A DNA stretch of 64,000 bases from Luteithermobacter gelatinilyticus (GTDB lineage Bacteria; Pseudomonadota; Alphaproteobacteria; Sphingomonadales; Emcibacteraceae), in NCBI RefSeq assembly GCF_005849285.1, contig NZ_CP040517.1:1060501-1124500 (forward strand), in the 5' to 3' direction. This document shows positions 45,234-54,448 of the stretch, in pieces. The notes below the pieces were generated by a model that saw only the letters and a list, made by a program, of their open reading frames with translations, was not told the DNA's origin and ran no database searches. The stretch's first letter is position 1, and each line of letters opens with the position of its first letter. Made by a program: the position numbers and the translations under genes.

Positions 45234-45716
45234 ATGACCAGCCGTCTGATGACCGGCGACGGTCGTCCGGAACCGAAATTTGTTGAAAAGTCTTACCGGG
45301 AAGCCTTGAATTTGACCATCTCTGTGGCCGGTTATCTGGCGCAGTCTTACTCGGCCGCTGCTGAACGGCCGTTTACCGCTGAACAGCAGATTGTCTATGC
45401 CCGGGAAAGCACGCGTATGACCTGTTGTCTGATGCAAGTGGTTTCGTGGCTGATGATTCAAAAAGGCGTGATTGCCGGGGAAATCACCCCCGAAGAAGCG
45501 TCAACCCCCAAATACCGCCTGGGGAATAGGGACGTTTGCCTGCTTCAGGCGGGGCGGGATCTGCGTCTTATGCCGGATGAATTTTGCGACTATCTGAAAA
45601 AGGCCCAGCGCCTCTATCGTCAGGTAGAGCGTTTGGAGCATATGCTGTATGAGCAGCAGAATGAGGGGCAAAATCCGGTTCACGAAATGTTTGACAGACT
45701 ACACCGGCCGGATTGA
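45234..45716 (+). CDS. rcdA: DUF1465 protein, RcdA homologue (regulator of CtrA degradation)
   Basis: 160 residues with the family core FVEKSYREALNLTISVAGYL, ESTRMTCCLMQVVSWLMIQKGVIAGEI and NRDVCLLQ. RcdA of Caulobacter is an adaptor that brings substrates such as CtrA to the ClpXP protease. AGGAGAATATC precedes ATG. Its presence with ccrM and gapR in one window supports an alphaproteobacterial cell-cycle network. Confidence 0.87.
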   Translation: MTSRLMTGDGRPEPKFVEKSYREALNLTISVAGYLAQSYSAAAERPFTAEQQIVYARESTRMTCCLMQVVSWLMIQKGVIAGEITPEEASTPKYRLGNRDVCLLQAGRDLRLMPDEFCDYLKKAQRLYRQVERLEHMLYEQQNEGQNPVHEMFDRLHRPD

Positions 45717-45737
45717 GAAGAATATTACATAAAAGCA

Positions 45738-45761
45738 AGGGCGCCCGGTGGAGCGCCCTGC
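45738..45761 (-). terminator. Terminator of rpmE
   Basis: GGGCGCCCGGTGGAGCGCCC-type hairpin; minus-strand tail TTGCTTTTAT. It also faces the rcdA end. Confidence 0.65.
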
Positions 45762-45801
45762 ATCATCAATCCATCGTGGGGGAGGAGGGATTGACGTAAA
45801 T

Positions 45802-46026
45802 TTATTTCTTGAGCTTGAAGCTGCCGAAACGTTTGTTAAAGGCGGCGACCCGTCCTTTTTCCGCAACTTTCTGGCTACCGCCAACCCATGCCGGATGAGA
45901 CTTGGGATCGACTTCCAGAGTCAGGGTGTCGCCTTCGTTGCCCCATGTGGAGCGTGTCTGATAGCTTGTGCCGTCCGTCATAACCACATTGATCATGTGA
46001 TAATCTGGGTGAATATCTTTTTTCAT
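45802..46026 (-). CDS. rpmE: 50S ribosomal protein L31
   Basis: 74 residues with the L31 start [20 protein letters not shown] and the HPAWVGG block. No zinc-binding cysteine pair is present, as in the C-minus form. It is divergent from the ABC exporter gene. Confidence 0.96.
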   Translation of the reverse strand: MKKDIHPDYHMINVVMTDGTSYQTRSTWGNEGDTLTLEVDPKSHPAWVGGSQKVAEKGRVAAFNKRFGSFKLKK

Positions 46027-46216
46027 CGCTACTCATCTCCGCGAAAATAATTTGCGCCTGTATACCCAAGTCATCCCGCCAAGGCAACCCCGAATAAGGC
46101 AAGTTTTTCGAAAATTTGTGAATATTGCATATATTCTGGGCGCCAGACATTGCTGTCCTGCATGAGGGCTGCTATATGCATGTCAGTTTTACAACTGACA
46201 AGGTAATACAGGCATT

Positions 46217-48025
46217 ATGGCAAGAGGGCAGGAAAAACATACGCCGTCGGCTGACGCGTTTGAGCCGGAAAAGAAGAACGTAAAGGAAATCAGACTATTA
46301 TGGATTTTCTTGTCCAAATACCGGCTCACTATTTTTTTGGCTTTTGTGGCGCTGGTGGTGGCCGCTGGTGCGACACTGGCGATTCCACAGGCGGTGCGGC
46401 GGATCATTGATCTGGGATTTTCCAGCGATAATCTTGCCTTGATTGATGTTTATTTTCTGGCTCTGCTTGGAGTCGCCTTTGTGCTCGCCTTTGCGACTTT
46501 CTCCCGCTATTATCTGGTGACCTGGCTGGGCGAACGAGTCGTGGCGGATATCCGTAAGGCGGTTTTCAACCGGGTGATTTCCCTGGGGCCCACTTTTTTT
46601 GAACAAAACCGTTCGGGGGACATTGTGTCCCGGCTGACCACGGATACGACGGTGATTCAATCGGTGGTCGGTTCATCGGCGTCCGTGGCTTTGCGGAACA
46701 TTCTCACCCTGCTGGGCGGTTTGGGGTTTATGCTTTATACCAGTCTCAAGCTGATGAGTGTTGTGCTCATTGCCGTTCCGCTTGTTGTTGTGCCGATCAT
46801 TTTTCTGGGCCGTAAAGTCAAGCGGCTTTCCAAACAGTCCCAGGACCGTATCGCCGAGGCCAGCGCCATCGCCAATGAGACGGTGGGCGCGGTGCAGACG
46901 GTGCAGTCTTATACGCGTGAGGCTTATGAACGACGCCGTTTTGCCGACTATGTGGAGAACGCCTTTTCTACGGCGGTCAAACGGATCAATGTACGGGCCT
47001 GGATGACGGCGGTGGTGATTCTGCTGGTTTTCGGGGCGGTGGACCTGATTCTCTGGGTCGGGGCCTCGGATGTGGCCACCGGAAAAATGACCGGCGGGGA
47101 ATTGACGGCCTTTCTGATTTATGCCGTGCTTGTGGCCGGGGCCGTAGGATCACTGTCTGAAGTTTATGGGGAATTACAACGAGCGGCGGGAGCGGCAAGC
47201 CGTTGTTTGGAACTGATCGCCATGGAACCCGAGGTCAAGGTTCCGGAAAACCCCATTCCCTTGCCCCGACCTGTAAAAGGTTTGATCGAGTTCCGCGAGG
47301 TGAGTTTTGCCTATCCTTCCCGTCCCGGGGAAAAAATTCTTGATGGATTTTCGCTCACGGTCCGGGAAGGGGAGACCGTCGCTATTGTGGGGCCATCAGG
47401 TGCCGGAAAATCAACAGTTTTCCAGCTTTTACAGCGCTTTTACGATCCCACCAGCGGCCAGGTGCTGATTGACGGGGTGCCTCTTGAGCAAGCGGACCCG
47501 TCCGACATCAGGGCACAGATGTCTGTTGTGCATCAGGAAAGTGTGATTTTTGCCGCCACGGTGGAGGAAAATATCCGCTATGGCAATACGGAAGCGACGG
47601 ATGAGATGCTGCAAAATGCCGCGGAAGCCGCCCAGGCCAATGAATTTATCACCCGGCTGCCGGAGGGGATGAAGACCTGGCTTGGGGAGCGGGGTACCCG
47701 TTTGTCCGGAGGGCAGAAACAACGTATTGCCATTGCCCGGGCCATTTTGCGGGATGCGCCGATACTTCTTTTGGATGAGGCGACATCGGCGCTGGATGCG
47801 GAAAGTGAAAAACTGGTTCAGGCCGCACTTGACAAACTCATGCAGGGCCGCACCACGCTGGTGATTGCCCATCGGTTAGCGACGGTATTGCAGGCCGACC
47901 GGATTGTCGTGATGGATCGCGGGAAAATTGTTGATATCGGCAGCCACCAGGAATTGCTGCAAAAAGGCGGTCTTTATGCCCGGCTGGCCGAATTACAGTT
48001 CACGGATGGCAATAACGGAACATAA
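46217..48025 (+). CDS. ABC exporter, fused permease and ATPase
   Basis: Six membrane helices in residues about 30-320, with FFEQNRSGDIVSRLTTDTTVIQ, then the nucleotide-binding domain: Walker A GPSGAGKS near 392, LSGGQKQRIAIARAIL near 495, Walker B ILLLDEATSALD and H-loop IAHRLATV. It works as a homodimer. The family is close to MsbA and to the ABCB-type exporters; lipid or drug efflux is possible, and the substrate cannot be read. About 190 bp separates it from rpmE. Confidence 0.92.
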   Translation: MARGQEKHTPSADAFEPEKKNVKEIRLLWIFLSKYRLTIFLAFVALVVAAGATLAIPQAVRRIIDLGFSSDNLALIDVYFLALLGVAFVLAFATFSRYYLVTWLGERVVADIRKAVFNRVISLGPTFFEQNRSGDIVSRLTTDTTVIQSVVGSSASVALRNILTLLGGLGFMLYTSLKLMSVVLIAVPLVVVPIIFLGRKVKRLSKQSQDRIAEASAIANETVGAVQTVQSYTREAYERRRFADYVENAFSTAVKRINVRAWMTAVVILLVFGAVDLILWVGASDVATGKMTGGELTAFLIYAVLVAGAVGSLSEVYGELQRAAGAASRCLELIAMEPEVKVPENPIPLPRPVKGLIEFREVSFAYPSRPGEKILDGFSLTVREGETVAIVGPSGAGKSTVFQLLQRFYDPTSGQVLIDGVPLEQADPSDIRAQMSVVHQESVIFAATVEENIRYGNTEATDEMLQNAAEAAQANEFITRLPEGMKTWLGERGTRLSGGQKQRIAIARAILRDAPILLLDEATSALDAESEKLVQAALDKLMQGRTTLVIAHRLATVLQADRIVVMDRGKIVDIGSHQELLQKGGLYARLAELQFTDGNNGT

Positions 48026-48206
48026 CCTTCAAAGGATCTCTGGAACTCCCGTTATGAGCTATACCCGGATATTCCTTAAGGGGTATATCCTGCCATACTC
48101 TTTTAAGGATTTCGGGCTATTCACTTGCATATCAATGTAAATCCCCTTATTCTTTTCCGTAGCCTTTTGAATCAATAACTTAACGCTATGGGCTTGGGGA
48201 GGAAGT

Positions 48207-48803
48207 ATGAGTACCAGAATGTTGGGGGGAACTGATTTGCGGTTTGCTCAGGTTGAGTTCCAGCAATTCTGGGAATTTTGGAAAAGCATGCGCCATAAAA
48301 AGGTCGTCCCGTCGAAAAAAGACTTCCGACCTGAAAAAATTCCTCATCTCATTAAATACATGACGCTTTGTAGTTGGGATGAGGGGGGGCGTCTGCGGCT
48401 CAGGGTCATGGCCCGGAATATGGCGGAGAAAACCGGCATATGGGATCCGGGTGAAGACTTGCTGAAAAAAATGCATCCTGATGTGCGCAACGGGTTCGGA
48501 AAACATTTAAAGTCGATTTTTAATCATCCCGCCGGCTTAATTCATATCAGCCAGATCAGGGCTTTATGCGGGCAGATTTTCCAGTTTCAGCATTTGATTT
48601 TGCCGCTGAGCTGTGAGCCACAAGAGGATAATTTCATGCTGGTGTGCAGCTTGGCGCATGAAGGTGCTCAGGCGGAATATGATGGGGATCACCCGGATCA
48701 TATCATGCTGGGGGTTAAAGACATTCGGCTTTTGGATATTGGCGCAGGACTGCCCCATATCACCTTCCCAAAGAACTTATCCTGCAAAAACACTTCCCTC
48801 TAG
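48207..48803 (+). CDS. PAS_5 domain protein
   Basis: 198 residues: FQQFWEFWKSMRHKKVVPSKKDFRPEKIPHLIKYMTL at the start and a beta-rich remainder including ILPLSCEPQEDNFMLVCSL. This is the stand-alone PAS_5 family common, often in many copies, in alphaproteobacteria; function unknown. A strong GGGGAGGAAGT stands before ATG. No effector domain is fused. Confidence 0.8.
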   Translation: MSTRMLGGTDLRFAQVEFQQFWEFWKSMRHKKVVPSKKDFRPEKIPHLIKYMTLCSWDEGGRLRLRVMARNMAEKTGIWDPGEDLLKKMHPDVRNGFGKHLKSIFNHPAGLIHISQIRALCGQIFQFQHLILPLSCEPQEDNFMLVCSLAHEGAQAEYDGDHPDHIMLGVKDIRLLDIGAGLPHITFPKNLSCKNTSL

Positions 48804-48841
48804 AGTGAAGTGTGAATAGGTTGACCCATTCTGCCGTCCTG
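48801..48841 (+). repeat. End fragment of the TAGAGTGAATT family
   Basis: CTAGAGTGAAGTGTGAATAGG, then TTGACCCATTCTGCCG, matching the left part of the copy at 53428 with few changes. It overlaps the PAS_5 gene stop, which uses TAG of the repeat. Confidence 0.65.
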
Positions 48842-48874
48842 CGTTTGGGTCGCCATGCTCCTTTGGGGGAGGCG

Positions 48875-49960
48875 TCATTTCTGGGTCAGGCGCATTTCGA
48901 TCCGTCGGTTCTGTTCATAGGCTTCGGGGGTATCAGCTGGATTAATCGGGTGATATTGGCCAAATCCTGTCGCCGCCAACCTTTCCGGCGGAATGCCCTG
49001 ATTGATCAGAAATTTCACCACCGACAAGGCCCGGGCCGTAGACAAATCCCAGTTGGAGGGGAAGCGTTCCGTGCGGATGGGCAGCTTATCGGTGTGGCCA
49101 TCAACCCGAAGCACCCAGTTGATTTCAGGGGGGATGGTGGCGGCAATTTCTTTCAGGGTTTGGGCCAGTTTGGCCATTTCCTGCCGTCCTTCGGGGCCGA
49201 GTGTAGCAGAGCCGGATGCAAACAACACGGAAGAGGGAAAAATAAATCGGTCCCCCTCAATGCGAATATCGGAGCGTTGGGCCAGGACCTGTTTGAGGCG
49301 GCCGAAAAATTCCGAACGGTACTGGCTGAGTTCCTGGACCTTGGAGGCCAGGGCCGCATTCAGCCGTGCACTCAGATTTTTGATCGTGGCGCGTTGTTCA
49401 CGATCCCGGGCTTCGGAAGCGTCGAGCGCGTCCTGCAACGCCGCAAGCTGTTGTCTCAGGGCCGCAAGCTGGCGGTTGAGAAGGTCCACCTGTCGCCGGG
49501 CTTCCTGGCTGAGTTCCTTTTCCTTGGCGAGGGCTGCCGTGCTTTCCCGATAACGGTTCTGGATGTCTTCTAGCATACGGAGTTGTTCGTCATTGGATTT
49601 ACGGGCCTGCTGGGCCTGTTCCAGGTCTGCTTCCAGCTCACTGATGCGCGCTTGCAGCTCTTCGCGGGACTGATTGGCCGATTGCAAGGTGGCGGATATT
49701 TCATAGAATTCCGCTTTCAGGTCATCATGTTGCTGGCGTTCCAGAGCCAGGCTGCTTTCCAGGTCTGCAATTTGCTGACGCAGCTTTTCCAGGGCCTGGT
49801 CACGTCCGGACAGGGCCTGGCCCAGGAAAAACTGGGCAAGCATAAACACCGATAATAGAAAGATGATGACCAGAAGTAGGGTGCTTAGCGCATCCACAAA
49901 ACCCGGCCAGGTGTTTTCGCTGCTGCCGCCAGGACGTCTGCGAGACCGGAGAAGCGCCAT
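48875..49960 (-). CDS. MotB/OmpA-like peptidoglycan-binding protein
   Basis: One N-terminal membrane helix (FVDALSTLLLVIIFLLSVFMLAQFFL, with the Asp position of MotB-like proton channels), a coiled coil of about 130 residues, and an OmpA-like C-terminus (FASGSATLGPEGRQEM, then NWVLRVDGHTDKLPI and LSTARALSVVKFLINQG). It pairs with the MotA-like gene directly upstream (stop and start share a base). Together they should form a proton-driven inner-membrane stator anchored to peptidoglycan. This is a conserved alphaproteobacterial pair of unknown role, outside flagellar loci. Confidence 0.85.
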   Translation of the reverse strand: MALLRSRRRPGGSSENTWPGFVDALSTLLLVIIFLLSVFMLAQFFLGQALSGRDQALEKLRQQIADLESSLALERQQHDDLKAEFYEISATLQSANQSREELQARISELEADLEQAQQARKSNDEQLRMLEDIQNRYRESTAALAKEKELSQEARRQVDLLNRQLAALRQQLAALQDALDASEARDREQRATIKNLSARLNAALASKVQELSQYRSEFFGRLKQVLAQRSDIRIEGDRFIFPSSVLFASGSATLGPEGRQEMAKLAQTLKEIAATIPPEINWVLRVDGHTDKLPIRTERFPSNWDLSTARALSVVKFLINQGIPPERLAATGFGQYHPINPADTPEAYEQNRRIEMRLTQK

Positions 49961-51222
49961 CAGTCGTCATCCCTTTTCGCGCGCAGAGGGCGGGGCGTGA
50001 TGATGGGTTTCTTGTCCGCTTTGGGCTTGGGCTCGGGCATCTCATAGTCCATCTCGGCAGGCTTCTTGGCCGGACGGGGGGCCGGTTCGGAAGGTTCCGG
50101 CGTTGCGGGATGAGGCCGGCCGTCCAGTATGGCGCCGAGGGTGCGGGCGAGGAGTTTGAATTCGGCGCGAAGATCATCTGTTAATTGAGTGTTGCCCCGC
50201 ACGGTTTCTTCCAGAAGATGTTTCATCTGAACATCGATATTGCGCAGATGGGTGGCCGTGGTTTTGTCTTTGTCCTCGTCTTTTTGGGGCGTGAGAACAT
50301 CGACCAGCCGGTGCAGGACGGCGGTATTTTCATTCTGGCTGTCCGTCATGGCGGAAATTTGTCCGGACAGGTTGATCAGCGCCGTGTTGACTTCCGCGCG
50401 TTTTTCCTCACTGCGGCTGATGACTTTATGCAGATTGTCCAAACTGTCAGCGGTTTGTTCCAGCAGCGCGCTGACATAGGCCGGAACGGCTGCTGCGTCC
50501 GCTTCACCTTCCAGGGTGATGCCGCCTCCACGGGACAGTTTGGTAATGCCGGACAGCCAGTCTTCCAGGTCGTTAAAGAAACGGCTCTGGGCTTGCCCTG
50601 TCTGCAAATCCACAAAACCCAGAATCACGGATCCCGCCAGACCAAACAGGGAGGAGCTGAAGGCCGTGCCCATACCGCCAAGGGGGGCGGACAACCCCTG
50701 TTTCAGGTCTTCAAACAAATGGGTAATGTCGCCGCTGCCGACGGTCAGGCTGTCGATGGTTTCGCGAATGGAACTGATAGTGCCCAGAAGTCCCCAGAAT
50801 GTTCCCAGAAGCCCCAGAAAGATCAACAGACCGATCAGATACCGGGTTATTTCGCGGCTTTCATCCATGCGGGCGGCAATGCCGTCAAGAATGGTGCGCA
50901 TGGAAACAGCGGAAAGGGACTTGCGCCGGTTATCTTCGCCCATCATGGCCGCCATGGGCGAGAGAAGCGATGGCGGAGTACCCAGCGGTTCCATCTGGTC
51001 TTCCTTTTGGAATTCCCTGATCCATTTTACTGCCGGGGAGAGCATCATGACCTGGCGAATGGAAAAGACAATGCCGATCAGCAAAACCGTCGCGATCACC
51101 CCGTTTAAGGCGATATTGGTCACGAACGCCTGCTGCATACCGGGAAACAGGAGAACCAGTACGATAATTACGGCTGTAAGAAATAAAATAATCCGGTTCA
51201 AATATTTTGTCGGGCGGGTCAT
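49960..51222 (-). CDS. MotA/TolQ/ExbB proton-channel family protein
   Basis: Membrane helices at residues about 10-60, then LIGLLIFLGLLGTFWGLLGTISSIRETID and AFSSSLFGLAGSVILGFVDLQTGQ, the channel helices of the ExbB/MotA family. A long cytoplasmic tail of about 200 residues, partly coiled coil, ends in Pro/Lys-rich sequence (PKPKADKKPIITPRP). ATG 51222 is preferred; AAAAGGA is upstream and 51258 lacks a site. It is cotranscribed with the MotB/OmpA-like gene. Confidence 0.85.
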   Translation of the reverse strand: MTRPTKYLNRIILFLTAVIIVLVLLFPGMQQAFVTNIALNGVIATVLLIGIVFSIRQVMMLSPAVKWIREFQKEDQMEPLGTPPSLLSPMAAMMGEDNRRKSLSAVSMRTILDGIAARMDESREITRYLIGLLIFLGLLGTFWGLLGTISSIRETIDSLTVGSGDITHLFEDLKQGLSAPLGGMGTAFSSSLFGLAGSVILGFVDLQTGQAQSRFFNDLEDWLSGITKLSRGGGITLEGEADAAAVPAYVSALLEQTADSLDNLHKVISRSEEKRAEVNTALINLSGQISAMTDSQNENTAVLHRLVDVLTPQKDEDKDKTTATHLRNIDVQMKHLLEETVRGNTQLTDDLRAEFKLLARTLGAILDGRPHPATPEPSEPAPRPAKKPAEMDYEMPEPKPKADKKPIITPRPLRAKRDDD

Positions 51223-51377
51223 GTCCGGCCTAGTCCTTTTCGTTTCTTCCCTATACATCTTGTCAATGTCATGCGTTCTCGCATGGGTAACGGGTTTTCC
51301 GCTTCGGGCAATGTTATCAGGGCTTTATTCCAGAGTCTAAGGTTTAGTTGGGCAAGAATATGACCACGTAAACGGGG

Positions 51378-51830
51378 TCATTTCCTACGGATTGTGATTT
51401 CCAGTTTGTCCTGGGTAGCATAATCGGCGGCGCCGATGGCGTGCAGGATGATACGCTTTTCGCTGACCCCCGCCGTTTCCAGCAGCGCTTTGACATGCCG
51501 GGCGCGCTTGAAGGCCACTCTTACGGCGTCATGACGAGCGGCCTGTTCCGTAAGATTGCGCCGCATGCGCGGCAGGCCGGCGTAGCTGTAGACATGGACC
51601 GGCAGGGAATATTCTGCAATCTTGTGGGCCCAGGCTTGTATGATGGCACGGGTATTGTCGCCAATTCTGATTTCGCCTTTGTGAAAGGGGATTTCAAGGG
51701 GCGTATGTCCGGTAAGGGTAGGGGCGTTGAGGAACAGTCGTTCCGGGCTGTCTTGGGCAGGCTCTGCCCGCCCCCCGGCTGACGCCAGGAGAGACAGAAA
51801 AACAACGGTGGAAAGCAGCAGGTTCACCAT
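51378..51830 (-). CDS. Small secreted OmpA-like protein
   Basis: A signal peptide (MVNLLLSTVVFLSLLASAGGRA) is followed by about 125 residues resembling an OmpA C-terminal domain: TPLEIPFHKGEIRIGDNTRAI, ARHDAVRVAFKRARHVKALLETAGVSEKRIILHAIGA. Key peptidoglycan-binding residues are only partly recognisable. It lies between suhB and the MotA-like gene, all on the minus strand, so it may be part of the same envelope complex. AGGAGAGA precedes ATG. Confidence 0.72.
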   Translation of the reverse strand: MVNLLLSTVVFLSLLASAGGRAEPAQDSPERLFLNAPTLTGHTPLEIPFHKGEIRIGDNTRAIIQAWAHKIAEYSLPVHVYSYAGLPRMRRNLTEQAARHDAVRVAFKRARHVKALLETAGVSEKRIILHAIGAADYATQDKLEITIRRK

Positions 51831-51890
51831 TTTCTGTCTCTCCTATTTTGTCAGGCCATCAGATCGGGTGCCTCTTGTTGCAAGACGCGT

Positions 51891-52709
51891 TCAGGCATTT
51901 TCTGCACGAGTTTTCTTGAGGGCAGTTGCCAGAAGACGGGTGAGCGGGCCGTGCAGTTTCCCGTTTGTCGCCATGATCTGGCCGGTGTCAAGAACATCTG
52001 CCTTGCCGTCAAAGGTGGTGACCTGTCCGCCGGCCTCACGGACCAGCAAGATCCCTGCGGCAATATCCCAGGGTTTCAGATCGGTTTCCCAGAACCCGTC
52101 AAAGCGTCCTGCGGCAACATAGGCCAGGTCGAGAGCAGCCGATCCGAACCGCCGAATGCCGGATACTTCCGGCATGATGGTTTCGAGGCTGTTGAGAAAA
52201 AAGGCATGGTTGGGCCGGCCCAGAAACGGAATACCGGTCGCCAGAAGACTTTCCGGTAATTTGCGCCGGGCCGAGACCCGCAGCCGCCGGTTATTCAGAT
52301 AAGCGCCATGCCCCTTTTCCGCCCAGAAAAGATTGTCGCTCAGGGGTTCATAAATTAGTGCGGCCGTTATTTCCCCGTTTTGTTCAAGAGCGATGGAAAT
52401 GCAGAAGTGGGGAATGCCATGCAGGAAATTGGTGGTCCCGTCCAGCGGGTCCACAATCCAGCGACAGTGTTTGTTTCGACCTTCAATTTCTCCGTTCTCT
52501 TCCAGGAGAAAACCGAATTCCGGGCGGGCTTTGCTCAGTTCCTCGCGAATGACCTGCTCGGCACGGGTATCGGCGGCCGAAACAAAATCGGCAGGGCCTT
52601 TTTTGGAAACCTGAAGATGCTCCACTTCCCCGAAATCGCGGGCCAGCTTACGCCCGGCCTTTTCGGCGGCCCGTTGCATGACGGTAATGGTGGCTGACTT
52701 AAGCGCCAT
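51891..52709 (-). CDS. suhB: Inositol monophosphatase family protein (SuhB)
   Basis: Lithium-sensitive phosphatase motifs: DFVSAADTRAEQVIREEL, the metal site WIVDPLDGTTNFLHG and the second one, LKPWDIAAGILLVREAGG. Length 272 is typical. It dephosphorylates myo-inositol phosphates and in enterobacteria also acts in rRNA transcription antitermination. AAAGGAC precedes ATG; efp is 49 nt upstream. Confidence 0.93.
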   Translation of the reverse strand: MALKSATITVMQRAAEKAGRKLARDFGEVEHLQVSKKGPADFVSAADTRAEQVIREELSKARPEFGFLLEENGEIEGRNKHCRWIVDPLDGTTNFLHGIPHFCISIALEQNGEITAALIYEPLSDNLFWAEKGHGAYLNNRRLRVSARRKLPESLLATGIPFLGRPNHAFFLNSLETIMPEVSGIRRFGSAALDLAYVAAGRFDGFWETDLKPWDIAAGILLVREAGGQVTTFDGKADVLDTGQIMATNGKLHGPLTRLLATALKKTRAENA

Positions 52710-52758
52710 GGAAATGTCCTTTTTCTTTGTCTTGCTTCATGCAGGGCGGTTGGAAGCC

Positions 52759-53322
52759 TTATTTGGCGCGTTCCACATATGTGCTGTCTTCGGTATTTAC
52801 AATGATGCGATCGCCGGTATTGATAAAGGGCGGCACCATGACGCGCACCCCGTTCTCCAGAATGGCCGGTTTGTTGGAGGAGGCGGCCGTCTGGCCTTTG
52901 ACCACCGGTTCTGTTTCGGTCACTTCCAGTTCCACGGTCTGTGGCAGTTGTACGCTGAGGGGGCTGTCTTCGTAACTTTCTACAATGACTTCCATTCCAT
53001 CCTGAAGATAGACCGCCTTTTCGCCGACCAGGTCGCCGTCGATTTCCACCTGATCATAGGTTTCCGCATCCATGAAAGTATATTTGCCGTCGCTTTCAAA
53101 CAGATAGGTATATTCCTTCTGTTCAAGGCGTACCCGTTCCACTTTTTCCGAGGAACGGAAGCGTTCATTGAGCTTGCGACCGTCCTTCAGGTTTTTCAGT
53201 TCCACCTGCAGGTAGGCTCCGCCTTTGCCCGGCTGGGTATGCTGGATCTTTACGGCGACCCACAGTCCCCCCTGATGTTCAATAACGTTCCCCGGACGAA
53301 TTGCATTTCCGTCAATCTTCAT
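52759..53322 (-). CDS. efp: Elongation factor P
   Basis: 187 residues with three beta domains: [20 protein letters not shown] at the start, the modification loop QPGKGGAY with Lys 33, and the C-terminal [29 protein letters not shown] rescues ribosomes stalled on polyproline. No lysyl-modification gene (epmA/epmB) is in the window. First gene of efp-suhB-OmpA-MotA-MotB run. Confidence 0.97.
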   Translation of the reverse strand: MKIDGNAIRPGNVIEHQGGLWVAVKIQHTQPGKGGAYLQVELKNLKDGRKLNERFRSSEKVERVRLEQKEYTYLFESDGKYTFMDAETYDQVEIDGDLVGEKAVYLQDGMEVIVESYEDSPLSVQLPQTVELEVTETEPVVKGQTAASSNKPAILENGVRVMVPPFINTGDRIIVNTEDSTYVERAK

Positions 53323-53427
53323 GACTTTAGACCTTTTAAAGAACAGTGGTTGCAGTTGGCGCGCAAATTAACAGGTTGCGCCGTGGCATGCAAGCCAATC
53401 AAAGGCTCCGGAAAAGAAAACCCCCGT

Positions 53428-53522
53428 CTAGAGTGAATTGTGAAGAGGTTGCCCCATTCTGCCGGTCAGGTCTGGCCCTGTTCCTGCGGGGGGGGCTGGG
53501 CCGTACCGCATGGCGGAACGTT
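53428..53522 (+). repeat. Long end fragment of the TAGAGTGAATT family
   Basis: CTAGAGTGAATTGTGAAGAG, then GTTGCCCCATTCTGCCGGTC and so on, equal in reverse to the right half of the MITE-like element at 29891-30175. The other inverted end is missing, so it is a truncated copy between efp and ghrA. Confidence 0.7.
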
Positions 53523-54446
53523 TCAGTATTGAACCTGCCGGTCCACGAGATGTTTTAGGGAAGAGCCCTGTTTCAGGGCGTTAAAACTTTGCACAACATA
53601 ATCCGCCAGATCCTCAGGGTCGGTGACGCTGGCGATATGGGGGGTAATCAGGATACGGGGATGACGCCAGAGCGGGCTTACAGAGGGCAGCGGTTCTTCG
53701 CTGAACACATCCAGACAGGCACCGCCGAGATGGCCCTGATACAGGGCGTCCAGCAGGTCGTTTTCGTTCAGGTGGTCGCCCCGACCCACATTGATCAGAT
53801 AAGCGCCTTTTTTCATAGCTGAAAACAGGGTGCCGTTAAGGATACCCCGGGTCTCCTCCGTTAGCGGCAACAGGCAGACCACGTAATCCGCTTCGCAGAC
53901 AGCTTCCGTTAACATATCCTGGCCGTGACAGGTATGGCAATAGTCCAGTGTTTTTGCGGTCCGGCTCCAGCCGGTTACATCAAATCTCAGGGTGTTCAGT
54001 TGCCGGGCCGTGGCCTGCCCCAATTGCCCCAGCCCCAAAATGGTCACCTTGTTACCCCGACGCGGCATCCAGGGATGCCAGTTGCCAGCGGCCTGGTGCT
54101 CCCGATAATCAATCAGGCGCAGCCGATGATTCAGGATAACCCCGCTCACATAATCAGCCATTTGCCGGGACAGACTATCAGCGAAAAAACGACAAATAGG
54201 CACATCCACAGGCAGGTCGGGATCGTTAAAGATATGATCGACCCCAGCGCCATAGGAAAGGATCAGTTTGAGATTGGGCAGATTTTTCAGGGCGCCGTGG
54301 GGGTGTGCCCACACAACAGCCACATCAATCTCTTCCGGACGGCCGGTTTCCGGCCAGATGCGAATATCTTCGCCTGGCAGCTTTTTGTTTAATAGACCGG
54401 CGAGCTGTTCGGCTTTGGTGTCCGGCAGAAGCAGCAGAATGGCCAT
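53523..54446 (-). CDS. ghrA: Glyoxylate/hydroxypyruvate reductase A (D-2-hydroxyacid dehydrogenase)
   Basis: The Rossmann block TILGLGQLGQATARQL, the substrate Arg region INVGRGDHLNENDLLDAL, the catalytic His in LWRHPRILITPHIAS and the N-terminal VVWAHPHGALKNLPNLKLILSYGAGVDH define the GhrA class. It reduces glyoxylate and hydroxypyruvate with NADPH. AAGGACTG precedes ATG, 2 nt after the VOC gene stop, so they are cotranscribed. Confidence 0.92.
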   Translation of the reverse strand: MAILLLLPDTKAEQLAGLLNKKLPGEDIRIWPETGRPEEIDVAVVWAHPHGALKNLPNLKLILSYGAGVDHIFNDPDLPVDVPICRFFADSLSRQMADYVSGVILNHRLRLIDYREHQAAGNWHPWMPRRGNKVTILGLGQLGQATARQLNTLRFDVTGWSRTAKTLDYCHTCHGQDMLTEAVCEADYVVCLLPLTEETRGILNGTLFSAMKKGAYLINVGRGDHLNENDLLDALYQGHLGGACLDVFSEEPLPSVSPLWRHPRILITPHIASVTDPEDLADYVVQSFNALKQGSSLKHLVDRQVQY

Positions 54447-54448
54447 GT

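Noticed and set aside
48875-51222. Zorya-type anti-phage system (ZorA/ZorB)
   Set aside because: MotA/MotB-like genes are present, but there is no ZorC, ZorD or ZorE and the context (efp, suhB) is housekeeping.
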